From the NCBI GenBank assembly GCA_947396885.1, contig OX377205.1, forward strand, positions 76,294,969 to 76,358,968: a stretch of 64,000 nt of DNA, in the 5' to 3' direction. The notes under the pieces are model-generated. The model searched no databases, was not told the DNA's origin, and saw nothing but the letters and a program-made list of their open reading frames with translations. Of the stretch, positions 1 to 10,740 are shown in pieces. The position numbers and the translations under genes were made by a program. The stretch's first letter is position 1; every line of letters begins with the position of its first letter. Source of the DNA: Heligmosomoides polygyrus polygyrus. Taxonomy: Eukaryota; Nematoda; Chromadorea; Rhabditida; Heligmosomidae.

Positions 1-645
1 ATGTAATAATCAATTTCCAAAAAAGCAGTCTTCATGCTCGGCAAGAGGGGTGTAATTTCTGGTCCATTTCGCAAAAATACGTACCGAAAATCGAACCCCC
101 TGCCCCGCAGACCCCTTTCTTGGAAATCAGTTCTTACATGGTTAGAGAGCACATTTGCTCTATTTTTTAACGGCTGAGCGGGATTTTTGATTTTCGAAAA
201 ATTAGCCGAGATATGATCAATTTTCTGAAGTCGTAAACTGAATCTCGGATCTACCGTTCACCGTTGTCATCGGAGCGATCTCACAAAAATATTCAAAACT
301 CGACTAATTTATCGAAGCTCAAAAATTGCTTTAGCTTTTCTGAAAGTTATGTGTTTTTGTGAGATCACTTCGATGATGACGGTGAACGGTCGATCCGAGA
401 TTTAGTTCAGAATTTCGAAAATTGATCATATCTCGGCTAATTTTTCGAAAATCAAAAATCCCTCTATCCCATCAAAAAATAGAGCAAATGTGCTCTCTAA
501 CCATATAAGAACTGATTTCCAAGAAAGGGGTCTTCATGTGGGGCAAGAGGGGTTCGATTTTCGGTACGTATTTGTGCGAAATGGACCAGAAATTACACCC
601 CTCTTGCCGAGCATGAAGACTCCATCTTTGGAAATTGATTCTTAA
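1..645. repeat. foldback (inverted-repeat) element, ~290-bp arms
   Basis: The left arm (about 11-298) is the reverse complement of the right arm (about 353-637) with scattered mismatches. For example, the sequence around 15-70 returns inverted around 575-633. The spacer is about 55 bp. No coding potential is visible. It may be a palindromic MITE or foldback element. The left boundary lies at or outside the window edge, so no target-site duplication could be checked. Confidence 0.85.
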
Positions 646-660
646 ATACCAAAAAAGAAC

Positions 661-905
661 TTTTCTTCTAGTTTTTGATAAGTTAACGGCATTTTGAAAC
701 CTCTAAAAGCTTATCGAGTTATGAGCATTTTTGTGTAGTCCCTTCAATTTTTTTCGCTCAAAAATTGAACCGTCCGCCGCGCATGAAGAACCTTTTTTTA
801 AAATGGATTTTACATGGTGGAAAGAGATTTTCCTCTAGTTTTCGAAAAGCTAGAGCAGTCTCCGAAATTCAAAAAGCTTACCGAGTTATGAACCTTTTTG
901 TGAAC
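661..905. repeat. degenerate direct repeat next to the foldback
   Basis: Segments near 661-735 and 829-903 share the same order of short blocks: a CTCTAGTTTT-like start, a run reading AAAAGCTTA, then CGAGTTATGA and TTTTTGTG. This suggests two old copies of a unit of about 170 bp. The theme resembles the spacer of the adjacent foldback. The short open frame across it is unlikely to be a gene. Confidence 0.4.
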
Positions 906-1029
906 GTTCAAGTTTATGCTCCGATGACGTTGGTGCAAAGTCGACCGGAGGACGACTCATCCTGTTCAATCCAGAAAATCATGATCTTTCAGTGTACATT
1001 AATCAAGACTCGGAAGTTTTTGTGACAGA

Positions 1030-2560
1030 ATTTTATTCATATGGGTGGTCTGCTTCGGCTAAAAAATAATTTTTCATGGAAAACGAGAATTTTGCATATG
1101 ATCTCTCCTAATCATATTATCATCAAGAAAGCTTAGTTCTTTCCTGTATAGTAGACACGATTTAAAAGTTTATATGACACAGTTCCACTCTCTGTCCTTC
1201 TTTCCTTCAGAAGGCAGAAAAGTTTTTTCCGCGAAGAGTCCATCCATCCTTCAATTGCGGTCGATCACGTCAGAGAACGCAGTAGCCGCAAGCAAACTGC
1301 TATAGCTCGAAGATCTTTGGAGCTTCTAAAAAAATTCACAAAGTTTTAATAAGTCTGGGTTCTATGTGTCAAAACAGGTGTTTTAAAACTAACATCTTCC
1401 ATGTGATTAGAATATGTGATTATTCCATGTGGTTTGGGTCGATATTTTTTTCGGCAAATGACGCTAAATCAAGATCAAATAGAAGATCGTTTCAGAAAAA
1501 CATAGATTTATCACTGTGGGTCAAATGGGCTTAAAATTCTATAGGGTACGATTTCACTTTCAGGCGCTGTTTCCTGCAGAAGAGAGAAAATTCTACTCGA
1601 GGGAAGTCCGTCTTTCAGTTGCCATTCCTTCATCAATTCGAAGAGTGCTTCAAAAATCTTGTAGGGAAAGTTCTTAGGTCGTTCTTAGTAAATGACTTTT
1701 AAAATTGTATAGAGCGCAATTTTGGAAGTATATGTCCTGCAGATAGAAAATTCCATCTTCATGACCTCCTGGCAAAAACTGAAAAAACGAAAGCCTCTCA
1801 CTGACTCTAAATCTGCGAACAGGAAATCTTTATTCTTCACTGTAACTATTTTTTGATATTCAACTTTTTACTCTAGGAAACGCGATGCTTGTATGTATCC
1901 GCATGGTCGCAGCCACACCTGGAAAAAATAACTTATTAAAAGATGCAATCATCTAAAAACTTGAAATTAGAGAGAAACCTCTGCCAAAACCTAGAGAGTA
2001 TGACCCCCCTCCAGACGACGCTACACTACGACCCCCCCCCCTTCGATTCCCGAATCTCAAGCTTGACCCAGAATCAGGGAGACCACACTGTTCTAACGAT
2101 GCCCCTTCTCACAAGGATAGATCCGAAAAATATATTGTTCATAAAACACACCTTCATGAAGGCAGTACAATATGCCGCCACTTCCTTTGTTTTCGCCTTT
2201 TTATACATAAGATAGGTGAGAGCTCGACTGCAGCGTTACTACTGCATCCTTTTACCACCACAAGTTCTTGAGAAAATTGCGACCCATTTTAAAACGTGGC
2301 TTTCTTCCTCCTTTACACGCAATTTCTAAAAAATCTACAAAAAATTACGTCTAGATTCGGTGGGGTGAACGTGGTACTAACCTCATACTCTTGCTTATTG
2401 TTAAAAGTGATTGTACTTGCCTTTATATCCTTTAGTATCTGTTGCATGCTCGCAATTAGCATGCTCTACCAGAGCCTGATGGTTCTAAATTGCTGAGTAG
2501 ATTTCCTGCACCTCAAATAAAATAAAGACCAGTACCTTCACAACAATAACGCACAGCGGA
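1030..2560. other. no recognised feature
   Basis: AT-rich sequence with only short chance ORFs. There is a short C-rich run near 2029-2042. I see no convincing exon, RNA gene or repeat. Confidence 0.5.
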
Positions 2561-2563
2561 CAT

Positions 2564-2791
2564 CTAATAAGACGTGCCACAGCAGAGTTGTGCTCTTAAT
2601 GACTTTTCGGAGCTGAAGATTATTCCGCACTCCTCACATTTCGCCGGTGTTGCAGTCTTTGATTTCACTTTTTCCTCCTTTATTTCGTTTTTTAATCTCG
2701 CAATGTCATCTGTCGAATAGGAGTGAATTGAGGTTAAACGCCTGTAGAAGTTCCATCTGACATTTGACCTACATTCCGAGCACACTGTCAT
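2564..2791 (-). CDS. possible small zinc-finger-like protein or exon (75 aa)
   Basis: An ATG-initiated frame of 75 codons. An in-frame TGA lies 9 nt upstream of the ATG, and an acceptor-like CTTTGCAG lies just before that, as at nematode cis- or trans-splice sites. The protein has CxxC near residues 4-7 and a second CEECGIIF-type CxxC near residue 52, followed by CC rather than the usual histidines. A lysine/glutamate-rich helical stretch lies between them. The pattern recalls C2H2 or treble-clef fingers, but the second ligand pair is not canonical. It could be a real short gene, one exon of a gene, or the N-terminal remnant of a retroelement ORF. No function is assigned. Confidence 0.25.
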   Translation of the reverse strand: MTVCSECRSNVRWNFYRRLTSIHSYSTDDIARLKNEIKEEKVKSKTATPAKCEECGIIFSSEKSLRAQLCCGTSY

Positions 2792-2799
2792 AGTGGCTC

Positions 2800-3610
2800 A
2801 GAAACCTGCAAAGAACGGAGGTTTTTTGACTGAAACGTGCCATGCCTTATTATGAGAGCACCTCACCTAAAATTAGCTATTGTGTATCTCTTCCAGATGA
2901 ATATTATCTTATATAGCAGTATTTGTCCGAGGATATTGTCTGTGCTAGCCATTCCTTCGGAACCTTCATTTGGGTGCAAGTATAGAACGGAGGTCCCACG
3001 TCATTCTCACTCCTAACATCCAGAGAATTTCCTCAAACCGTATAGATAAAGCCTTTGCAGACTAGAGACAGATAAAGACTGTAACAATTCACCGATCCCT
3101 AGAGGGATGGAACACTTGATTGAAGCTTGCGATAAGCGAGAATATTGGTCACAATGATCTCCATTGACTCTGTGAAAATCTTAGAAAGAACGTAAAAACG
3201 AAATCAACACGAAAAGCATACTCACTCGAGTATTGAATTCGCAAAGAGTTGACAGCTCCCCTTTTACGAAAAATGCAGCACAGGTGCAACCCCAGCACAC
3301 ACATCCCAAAACAGCGATGACTGCTCGAATATCGGTCAAGGCGAACGTTTAGCACATTTCTAAACATCTGATATTTGCTTGAGCTTAAATGCAAGAGAAT
3401 TTAATTCGCTGCAATCAAACGACAAAATCGGAAAAAGGATGAGACTACAGCTAGGCAGCACGACGAGGATCAAAGCCCGCACATATGCCTATAGATGATC
3501 TTCAATAAGATCCTCGTACATCTCCCATCAAAAGCATTGTAGTGACAGGTAACGTGATACAAATACCTGAGAAAAACTGGAGCTAACAACACAGCACAGT
3601 CTTTCTAATG
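2800..3610. other. no recognised feature
   Basis: Unique-looking sequence with short ORFs on both strands and no motif I recognise. Confidence 0.45.
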
Positions 3611-3620
3611 TTGCTTACAG

Positions 3621-4113
3621 CTAGCGAAGGAATCCGAGGCTCCTGAAGCGAACAAGGCAGATGGAATACAGAGTGCCACGGGAAAACTAGATATGGCACA
3701 TGGCACTGTTAGACATGCATAGCACTTTAAATTCATTACAAGAAAGCCAAATCGGTCGTATAGACCAGATACCCGAACACAGGACGTATCTCTCTACAAG
3801 TTTTCGCCCAAATACTCCGGATGTTAAGAAAGGGAATGAGAATGTACCCCCTTCTAGGCTTGCACTGATCACAACAAGAATCTCAACAAAACAAGTAGAA
3901 AAAGTGAGAGTAGAAATAGATGAGGATGCGCGAACAGCTGTGCGTACGAGTAGGCGTCGAATATGGCGCGTGTCCGTACTAGCACACACGACACCTAATT
4001 TGACGGTGCCAATTTGCGTTCTACCGAAGAAGTCTTGTAAGCGATTGTGCTGTACCGTTGCACTGAAGCACAGTTCACCACTATTTGAAGCGGAAGACTT
4101 CTGTACTAGGCTG
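3621..4113 (+). CDS. hypothetical open segment truncated by the assembly gap
   Basis: A TTGCTTACAG acceptor-like site ends at about 3620. A charged frame with several Glu, Ala and Lys residues follows and stops after about 33 codons. An overlapping frame opens at 3700 with ATG and stays open to the gap at 4114 (about 138 codons, Lys/Arg- and Thr-rich). Two consecutive open frames of this kind could be exons of one gene or chance. I recognise no domain. The right end cannot be judged because of the gap. Confidence 0.2.
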
Positions 4114-4313
4114 NNNNNNNNNNNNNNNNNNNNNNNNNNNNNNNNNNNNNNNNNNNNNNNNNNNNNNNNNNNNNNNNNNNNNNNNNNNNNNNNNNNNNNN
4201 NNNNNNNNNNNNNNNNNNNNNNNNNNNNNNNNNNNNNNNNNNNNNNNNNNNNNNNNNNNNNNNNNNNNNNNNNNNNNNNNNNNNNNNNNNNNNNNNNNNN
4301 NNNNNNNNNNNNN
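4114..4313. other. assembly gap (200 N)
   Basis: A run of exactly 200 N, typical of a fixed-size scaffold gap placeholder. It lies downstream of the retroelement's integrase end, where a 3' LTR might have been. Confidence 0.99.
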
Positions 4314-4366
4314 TTGCTGCGCTCTTGTACTATAGGACGAAGTACCGTCCTTTCGCCCGGTGTTTT

Positions 4367-4786
4367 TTAGCGGAGCTTTTGGGACTTCATATAGTTTGCT
4401 GCTCTAATAACCCTTGGTTGGTTCTCGGGCTCGGTAGGCACACTGCTAGACTGCAGGGATTGAGCCTGCACCCGATCGGCAAGCGTATCGGGTTCGAGTT
4501 CCTGGCCACTGATTACTCTCGCTTTTGTGTGGGGGACGGTGGAATTGTACTGTGATTTTTCCCCGACTTTTGTATGGGATGGACTCTCGGATGACGAATC
4601 TTCTACGTCCAAAAGGGAAGACGAAGCATGGGCGTCAAGTTCTTCCGAAGAAGCGACCTGACTAGAAAGAGAAGAGGATCCATGGTTATCAGGTTCCTCA
4701 GATGAGGCAACCCGACTGGTATTCCTCCCGGCGACGTTAGTGTTGTCGGCGGTCTCGGCTTCCGATGTTGGCTGGGTGGATTGCAT
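4367..4786 (-). CDS. serine/glutamate-rich ORF, possible retroelement tail
   Basis: A 139-codon frame. Its N-terminal half contains an internal near-repeat of a short unit (ASSEEPD..GSSSL then ASSEELD..ASSSL), so it is of low complexity, acidic and Ser-rich. It lies downstream of, and on the same strand as, the integrase C-terminal remnant. It could therefore be the end of the pol polyprotein after a break, an unrelated gene fragment, or a chance ORF. No catalytic motif is visible. Confidence 0.25.
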   Translation of the reverse strand: MQSTQPTSEAETADNTNVAGRNTSRVASSEEPDNHGSSSLSSQVASSEELDAHASSSLLDVEDSSSESPSHTKVGEKSQYNSTVPHTKARVISGQELEPDTLADRVQAQSLQSSSVPTEPENQPRVIRAANYMKSQKLR

Positions 4787-5218
4787 CGGAACTAAAAGAG
4801 AGAGCCACTTGGGATGCTATGTACTTCGGAGAGATCTTATGGAAGAGAATAAAGGAAGAAAAAAGGGCAATTTGAAGCCCGAGCAATTTGAATCAGAAAC
4901 GTGGGTTGGAGGGCGACTTCCTGGGATTCCTCTTTTTAAGGGTCTCCTTCTGAAGTAGCTGAGGCGGACCGCATTATTGGCGGCCTTCAATCTTAAAGGA
5001 AAATAAAGGAAATTCAAGCCTGAGCGTTACGCGGACTGGTGCGGGGACACGGCGTATACATACCGAAGGCATATAGACGTAGGCAAGGTATAACAGCAAA
5101 GTGAATGGAAAGCAAGCGGCGGCTCATGAGGAAATTCTCTGCTCGCGAAAAAGCGATACCAGTGTAAGAGTGGGAATTTGCTTGACAACAATTCCTATTT
5201 AGATGATATGTCAGACAA

Positions 5219-5953
5219 TTAAAAAAGAGAAGGAAGTGAACAAAAGCGGAGAGAGACGTCAGACGGAAGAGACGCGTTAGCGTTAGCACAAGGAGAATCA
5301 CGGGCCAATCGGAGGTACAGCTGCAGCGGCGGGCGCAGAGCGGACAAATCACGCGGCGGCGAAAATCGTAATTTATGATTTTCGAGCATTTCAGCTGAAA
5401 TCGGCTCTAAAACTTGAAAATTATGGAGAAAATCGGCATCACTGCCTGGGACCGGGATTGGGGAGGCCAGTGTTGAAGTTGGGAAGCGGCTCCTGAGCGG
5501 TCGAAGGCTGTACTGGTGTGTAGGAGGTTGGCGAACAGAAGAGGCTGGTGGTTGCGTCGGGGCTGAGCTCGCCGCAACCCCATCGATCGTTCCATTGGTC
5601 GGCGCATTCTCCTCGCCTGTGTTTACTGATGGTGGCTCTGATTCTCCTTCGGGAATCGACGGAAGCGTAGACGCTGGGCTGGTTGGTTCGAGAAAGCGCT
5701 TTATCTGATTGAGAAGAACTTTTCTTGGCGGAGAGCGTGGAGAGGTTATGCTCACAATTGTGGCGTTGGGAAATTCGATGTCTACTACCCTAAACTGACA
5801 TAGCCAAGGGAAACACTGCTTTCTAGAGAGTCCGACTTTGCTAGAGAAGTTGCGCGTTAGAACCCTATCGCCTATTTTAATTGATGACGGTCTAGAATCT
5901 TTGTCGTAGCGCTGCTTCATGCTCGCCTTGTAGCGTCGAGCTTGTTCGGACAA
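5219..5953 (-). pseudogene. integrase C-terminal domain and tail
   Basis: A 244-codon open frame beginning in SEQARRYKASMKQRYDK, the usual end of the integrase core in Ty3/gypsy elements. It continues with KIGDRVLTRNF and an SH3-like stretch (QFRVVDIEFPNATIV). After about residue 85 it becomes Pro/Ser/Thr-rich. The HHCC zinc-binding domain and the D,D35E catalytic core are not present upstream; RT sequence is instead. The open length of the tail suggests either weak constraint or overlap with LTR sequence. Confidence 0.75.
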
Positions 5954-5959
5954 CGAAGC

Positions 5960-6800
5960 GTTTTACTTCTTTGGCGTTCTTTTGAATTGAAAATTCTGAA
6001 CTGCTGTAGTGTTTGAATCTCCCGGGGATAGTTTTCCTTATTAATCTTGTGACCCAAGAAGGTGATTTCCTTTTTTGCGAAAACGCATTTTTTTGGGGGA
6101 TACTTTAGATTGAATTACCGAAAGCGCGTTAGGACCTTCCTGATCGAATTGAGGTGGTTCTCAAACGTTTTATCGTAGATTAAAATATCATCTATGTAGA
6201 CTAGGACGTTTTGTTCCAATCCTCCCAGTACCTTTGCCATGATGCGAGAAAATAGCTACTTGCGGATTTCAAGCCGAATGGCAAGTGCGTCATTTGATAC
6301 ACTTTGTCCTCGGTCAAGACGCCATTTGTTGCTACTTTCCTCGTCGAGGGGTAATTGGAGGTATCCGCTCGCGAGATCTAGGGTGGTATAGTAATTGTTC
6401 CCACCTATCTTTTCCAGAACGTCGTCTATGCGGGGAGTAGGATACGGATCAGGAATGATTTTGAGTCACTTCGTTCAACGGCCGCCGCATGTCGAGGCAC
6501 ACCCTAAGCGACTTGTCTTTCTTTTGGACCACGACGAGGTTCTGAACCCAATTCGTGTTTGACTATTTTAACACACCGATCTTCAGTAGGGTGTCTATGT
6601 GCTTCTGCAGCTCTTCCCGATACCTGGTGGGTATTCTGTATGGGCGTACCTTAGCTGGAGGGTCCGCCGTTGTATAAATATGGACTTTGCCGGCCGTACA
6701 ACTTCCTATGTCATATTGATGTCGCGAGAAAACATCAGAGAACTCATTGAGAAGTTCTTGTAGCTTCTTCTTTTGCTCGAAATTCACATTGCTTGCTTCC
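5960..6800 (-). pseudogene. pol: Ty3/gypsy reverse transcriptase remnant
   Basis: Reading the minus strand from about 6800 gives the linker before RT (LNEFSDVFSRH), the entry motif PYRIPTRYREEL, WVQNLVVVQKKD, LDMRRPLNEVT, then PYPTPRIDDVLEK and TLDLASGYLQLPL (motif A), and the polymerase box VYIDDILIY near 6180-6205 with both aspartates kept, followed by FLGHKI. There is a stop at 6563 and several frame changes. About 30 codons after FLGHKI the sequence joins integrase C-terminal sequence directly, so connection, RNase H and the integrase core are absent. Confidence 0.85.
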
Positions 6801-7149
6801 AAATTAATAACATAGGAGGGATCGTTTGGCACACAGTCACTCACGCATGAACATACCCACTGGTCTTCTTCCGTGCGCATGTCAGGCTCTGTGACGGCAA
6901 CGGCTGTTGAGATCTTAGTTCTCGCATATATTATTTTGTTCTCGTTTGTGGGATTACATACTAGCAATGCGAGACTACTAGCTGAGATCAAAGCTGGAGC
7001 TACTATGAGACCGTTATTGAAGATCTTTTTACTTTGGGATATTATTACTAAATCCTTGTGACTGTTCATCCCGTCTACTTTACAGGGACTGAAAATGTCA
7101 CTGTTCGCGGGCAACTGCATCGTCTTGGATGCTCTGACAGGATATTCAG

Positions 7150-7775
7150 TTACTCCGCTCACTGAGGCCTTTATCAGAGGGACGCCAAATCGCATAGAAA
7201 TGTCACCAAAGGTTATTATTCGCCGTGGGTAGTCGAGAGCCATCCGCGGAAATAATGAAAGGGTATCGTTGCCTAAGATTACTTCAAATGCGGAATGTGT
7301 GTTTGTAACGCACTGTCCCGTCGTAAAGTGCAGAATGGGCCATATTACCAAATTTTCCAAATCCATTCGCACCTTTTTGAGCCGACTATTTCAACTTGAG
7401 TTCCTGCCATTCCGATTGCGGTCTCGGTGTGCGGCGAATCCAGTTGAAAGATTCCGAGCGCCGGACATAGTTGCTTCCCTGCTAGCGTTATGCTTGATCC
7501 GGTGTCCACCAGAGCTGAAACGCTTACTCCGTTGATACGTATTCGAATGTGAACTGTCACGCAGTCTCCTGCAGTAACGTTATATACCGCGGGATAACTA
7601 ACCTCATAGTTCTCCGTTTTTCTCTCAATCCTATTGCAGGGGCGTGAAGAGAGTGTGCGCTTCTATTAGTCGCGGTTTGTTTAGCTCGCCAATAGGGACC
7701 TAAGGTTCTTGATGCTGCTCCGAAAACTCTTGTTGGGATTTGATATCTGATATAGAGTTCGACGAGTGTTAGCAA
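7150..7775 (-). pseudogene. retroelement aspartic protease remnant
   Basis: The catalytic motif LVDTGSSITL (near 7484-7519) is intact and is preceded by a beta-strand-like IRINGVSVSA. The partner C-terminal motif (VILGNDTL) and the following strand IITFG lie 3' in a different frame (7372 onward). A frameshift near 7350 therefore splits the protease, and another near 7560 separates it from the upstream frame. In Ty3/gypsy elements this enzyme processes the Gag-Pol polyprotein. Here it cannot be made as one chain. Confidence 0.75.
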
Positions 7776-7799
7776 GGCTTTAATGCTGACGACTACGCA

Positions 7800-9541
7800 A
7801 CAAACGGATCCCCATGCTTCTCTCAGGAAATCCCATTAAAACGGCAAAAACTCTTTTAGAGCCGTAGAGGGAATTGATTTCGCATCGCTACTTGCACTAT
7901 TTTCTCCTACATGGTGGTCAAGGGCTGCTTGGTTTCCGTCTATTGCTGCCCAAAGTTCTTCGAATTGCTGACCAGGAATAAACTCACTTATATTTGTGAT
8001 GACCAAATTATGGAAAACTGTAAGTGCTGGTTTTCCATAACTACCTATCTGTTCAAGTGGGCTTCCTAGTGAGACAATCTTATAAACTTTCATTTTTCCC
8101 ATGTGTTTTTCGCATCAAACATATGCACGGTGTTATTGATGGCGAATTCAAATATTGCGCTTGGTTTACACGCTACCTGCTCCGCGTTGATACTTATAAC
8201 GAAAGTTACCGGGTCCAGAAAAGCTTTCCAAGTCTTGTTCCCTGGTATACTTCTATCATCGGCTTCGTGTAGCAGATATCATCGAATGGCTGCAAACGAT
8301 ACATATTTTGGGACAAAAGCACGCATGGACGTGTCTTTATTACGTCCCCACCGAGAAACATAGCGTCTATGTCGGGACTCGGAAGAATTTTTCGCACAGC
8401 CAGTGTTGGTTGTGAGGCTAACGCAGCTATCATAGACCGGCTGATAGAGTTCATAGACTTGCAGAGACTCAATGCTGATTGCCGAAATGAAGAAATTGTC
8501 AGAGTTTGCATATTATCTTCTACTGCTGGGAGCTGGCAGCTAGCTGGTTCGCAGAGGCGAGACCTACTTGGGATAAAGGGGAAAAGGTTTCGAGGCTGCG
8601 AGCGCTACGTCTAGGGATGCCGGTGATCTTCACGGCGTCGCCCTGATCGGTACGTATAAGCGAATTTTTACAGTCTACGAATTGTGCCTCTTTTAGCGAA
8701 AATGAAAGCGCGAACTCCTTTGAATAGCTAAGCCATACCTTGTCTGCCATTGTTCCTTTCATGGTACCGACGAATATGAATTGGCATGCCTCTTCTGCCG
8801 TCGGTTGCCAGATTACTGCGGCGCCTGATTTCATTATGCATGATCCATCCTCATATTGGCACCCAGTTAATGGGCCGGCAGGACTATCTACACCTGGTGC
8901 TCTGTGATAGGCATAAACGGAAGTTTCAAAGGCCACACCGTTATAGACACTGACCTCATAGTCCGTGCAGCAATGGAAGGGTGCAGTTGGCCAGTCAATT
9001 TCCAGTTTATTCGTTGTTTTCATTACCGTACCTACCGTGGTCATATCCCCATGTGCGCATCTCCTATGATTGAACATCTGTTTACACTCTTCTGGCGTAA
9101 CCGTTAGTTTGCTGGTAGTAGAAATTTGATTGCGAGACCCGAAAAAATTGACCGAGTAAGTGACCTTCTAGAATATTATTTTGCAAACAGTCGCAGTGGT
9201 CTTGTAGCGCACTATATTCGGGCGAAATACATCAAGAGTTACCCGAGCAGGTTCCGAGCCGAAAGAAGGCAGAATTCTTGTGCAGTTCACCTTATGAGGA
9301 ATTCTCCAGTAGTTACCGGCCACCGAGTTCGAACAGATCATCGCTGGAGGAGCATTGACAGCTGAACATATTCCACGATTAGCGAGGAGGAACAAACACA
9401 TAATGGGCCATCTTGGCAGGCTAGCAGAGCGTGCGCCCGTACGTTCGTGGTGGACGTCCGTAGAGTTATCACTTGAGTTGCATGGTTCATGGGTTGCGAA
9501 CGCAAAGTTCGCCAACTCATTATTTCGTTCAATCAGGGCGG
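7800..9541 (-). pseudogene. cysteine-rich envelope-like region between Gag and protease
   Basis: Just after the Gag frame a third frame continues through a coiled-coil-like stretch (AQIAALIERNNELA), then a hydrophobic segment (PIMCLFLLANRGICSAV) that could be an internal signal or membrane anchor. A Cys-rich ectodomain-like stretch follows, with MICS, YWRIPHKVNC, a spaced CxYxDGSC, and IWQP before EEAC. The frame runs from about 9545 to 8520 with one TAG near 9168, shifts at about 8515 (SLCKSMN..., DICYTKP) and again before 8102. It resembles glycoprotein-like regions of nematode retroelements, but I cannot name the family. Its place upstream of the protease is unusual, because retroviral env genes normally follow pol. 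Whether it belongs to the same element is inferred from strand and continuity. Confidence 0.5.
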
Positions 9542-10551
9542 CTATCTGGGCGTCTTTATCCTTGTCCGAAAGGACTGCACGGGATTATCTACATAATCCG
9601 TCGATGGCCTCCCCTCAAGGGTGTCCACCGCAAAGGTTCGACCTACCCTTCTCCCTTTTCCGCTCCTCGAGGGGACTTCGTTATCCTGGGCTCGGTCGCC
9701 ACGCCATTGACGCACGTCGTCGCTTCCTCGCTCGAGGTGATCCCTACGTCCGCCGTCATGCGCGTTTGAAGGGCGCTGACTCATGGGGTTGAACCAGGAC
9801 CTGTAGAACGTTTGGATATGTCCTACATTCCCCCAACGATAGCAAACCACGTACGAATTAAGAGTCCTTTCGAGCACTCTACGGTTAAAGGTCTGTTGAC
9901 GACGATTCGCATAGGAGGGTACCTGTGGTCGAGCTTGCGGGCTTGCCGAAATTGGCTCCATCGGCTTCGGTGTTCCGTCCTCGAATTGTCGACAACGTTG
10001 ACCTGGGCTGGTGATTCCACTCCAGCGCTTGCGATGATCGTCATGTTATTGATCGCCTCTGCCAGCAAAGGCTCGTAAGTCATAGCCTTAATTACGGCGT
10101 CGTCGTACGACGACGGTCCTGACGCTTTTACATGAAAACGCAAGGTGGGCTTAATTCTGTCCAAAAACTCATCCAACAGGCGTTTCTTCTGTGCGCTCTT
10201 GCTTTGTCCTTGCGTGACTTTACGTACTAGTTTCTTCATTCGTTCCGCGAAATCACGGACCGTTTCCTTGGCGCCTTGCTTGCAGTCAGACAGCTGTTGC
10301 CGAGCCAAATTCTTAGAATGTGGTGTTTCGTAGTGGGTGCGAAGTATGCTGACCACTTTGGTGCAGTCGTTCTTGTCAGCATCAGGCATTTCCTCGACCA
10401 GGTCCCTAGCTTCGCCATCTAAGTAGCCCACTAGATTGTTGACCTTAAGCTGTTCAGGCAGAGGATTTACCATCTTCACCAAGTCCTCAAACCTTCTTAG
10501 CCAGGTGCTGAAATCTTGGCCCGTGGAGCCATTAAATATAGTAAGAGGCAT
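9542..10551 (-). pseudogene. gag: Gag polyprotein remnant
   Basis: A 242-codon frame (10551-9823) with the hallmarks of a retrotransposon Gag: a tryptophan-phenylalanine start (FSTWLRRFEDL), a helical capsid-like core with LVGYLDGEARDLV and VRDFAERMKKLVRKV, and a FLDRIKPTLRFHV segment. The reading then shifts frame (9961-9542) into an Arg/Gln-rich nucleocapsid part. The zinc knuckle there (about 9800-9847) reads CYRW-GNVGH-IQTFY: two of the four zinc ligands are lost, Cys to Trp and Cys to Tyr. It is the first domain of the element. One frameshift and the ligand losses mark it as decayed. Confidence 0.8.
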
Positions 10552-10740
10552 GGGTTTGAACTGCCCGAAGGCCAGCTCAAATTCAGGTGCACCAGAAGAC
10601 TTGTGCGCCTATTCAAAAGAGGCAAAGTAGGCAACTCACGACCCTCAGCAAGCAGCGGTAGACCGGTGGAACTGTCGTTTAGCTGAGGCGATGCAGAGCG
10701 GGATCGAGTTACAGGAGCAATGATTGCGGTTAACTTTCCG

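Larger units (their letters stand above)
5219..10740 (-). mobile_element. decayed Ty3/gypsy-like LTR retrotransposon
   Basis: Read on the minus strand the order is Gag (10551 down to 9542), a cysteine-rich envelope-like region (9540 to 7800), aspartic protease (7600 to 7190), reverse transcriptase (6800 to 5960), then an integrase C-terminus (5953 to 5700) with a Pro/Ser-rich tail. Every domain carries stops or frameshifts, and RNase H plus the integrase core are missing. An open frame upstream of the Gag methionine (about 10740-10560, shifted frame) may be the Gag N-terminus. Direct long terminal repeats were looked for between about 10.75-11.5 kb and 4.3-5.2 kb and were not found. A primer-binding site was not recognised. 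The gap at 4114 may hide one end. Confidence 0.85.
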
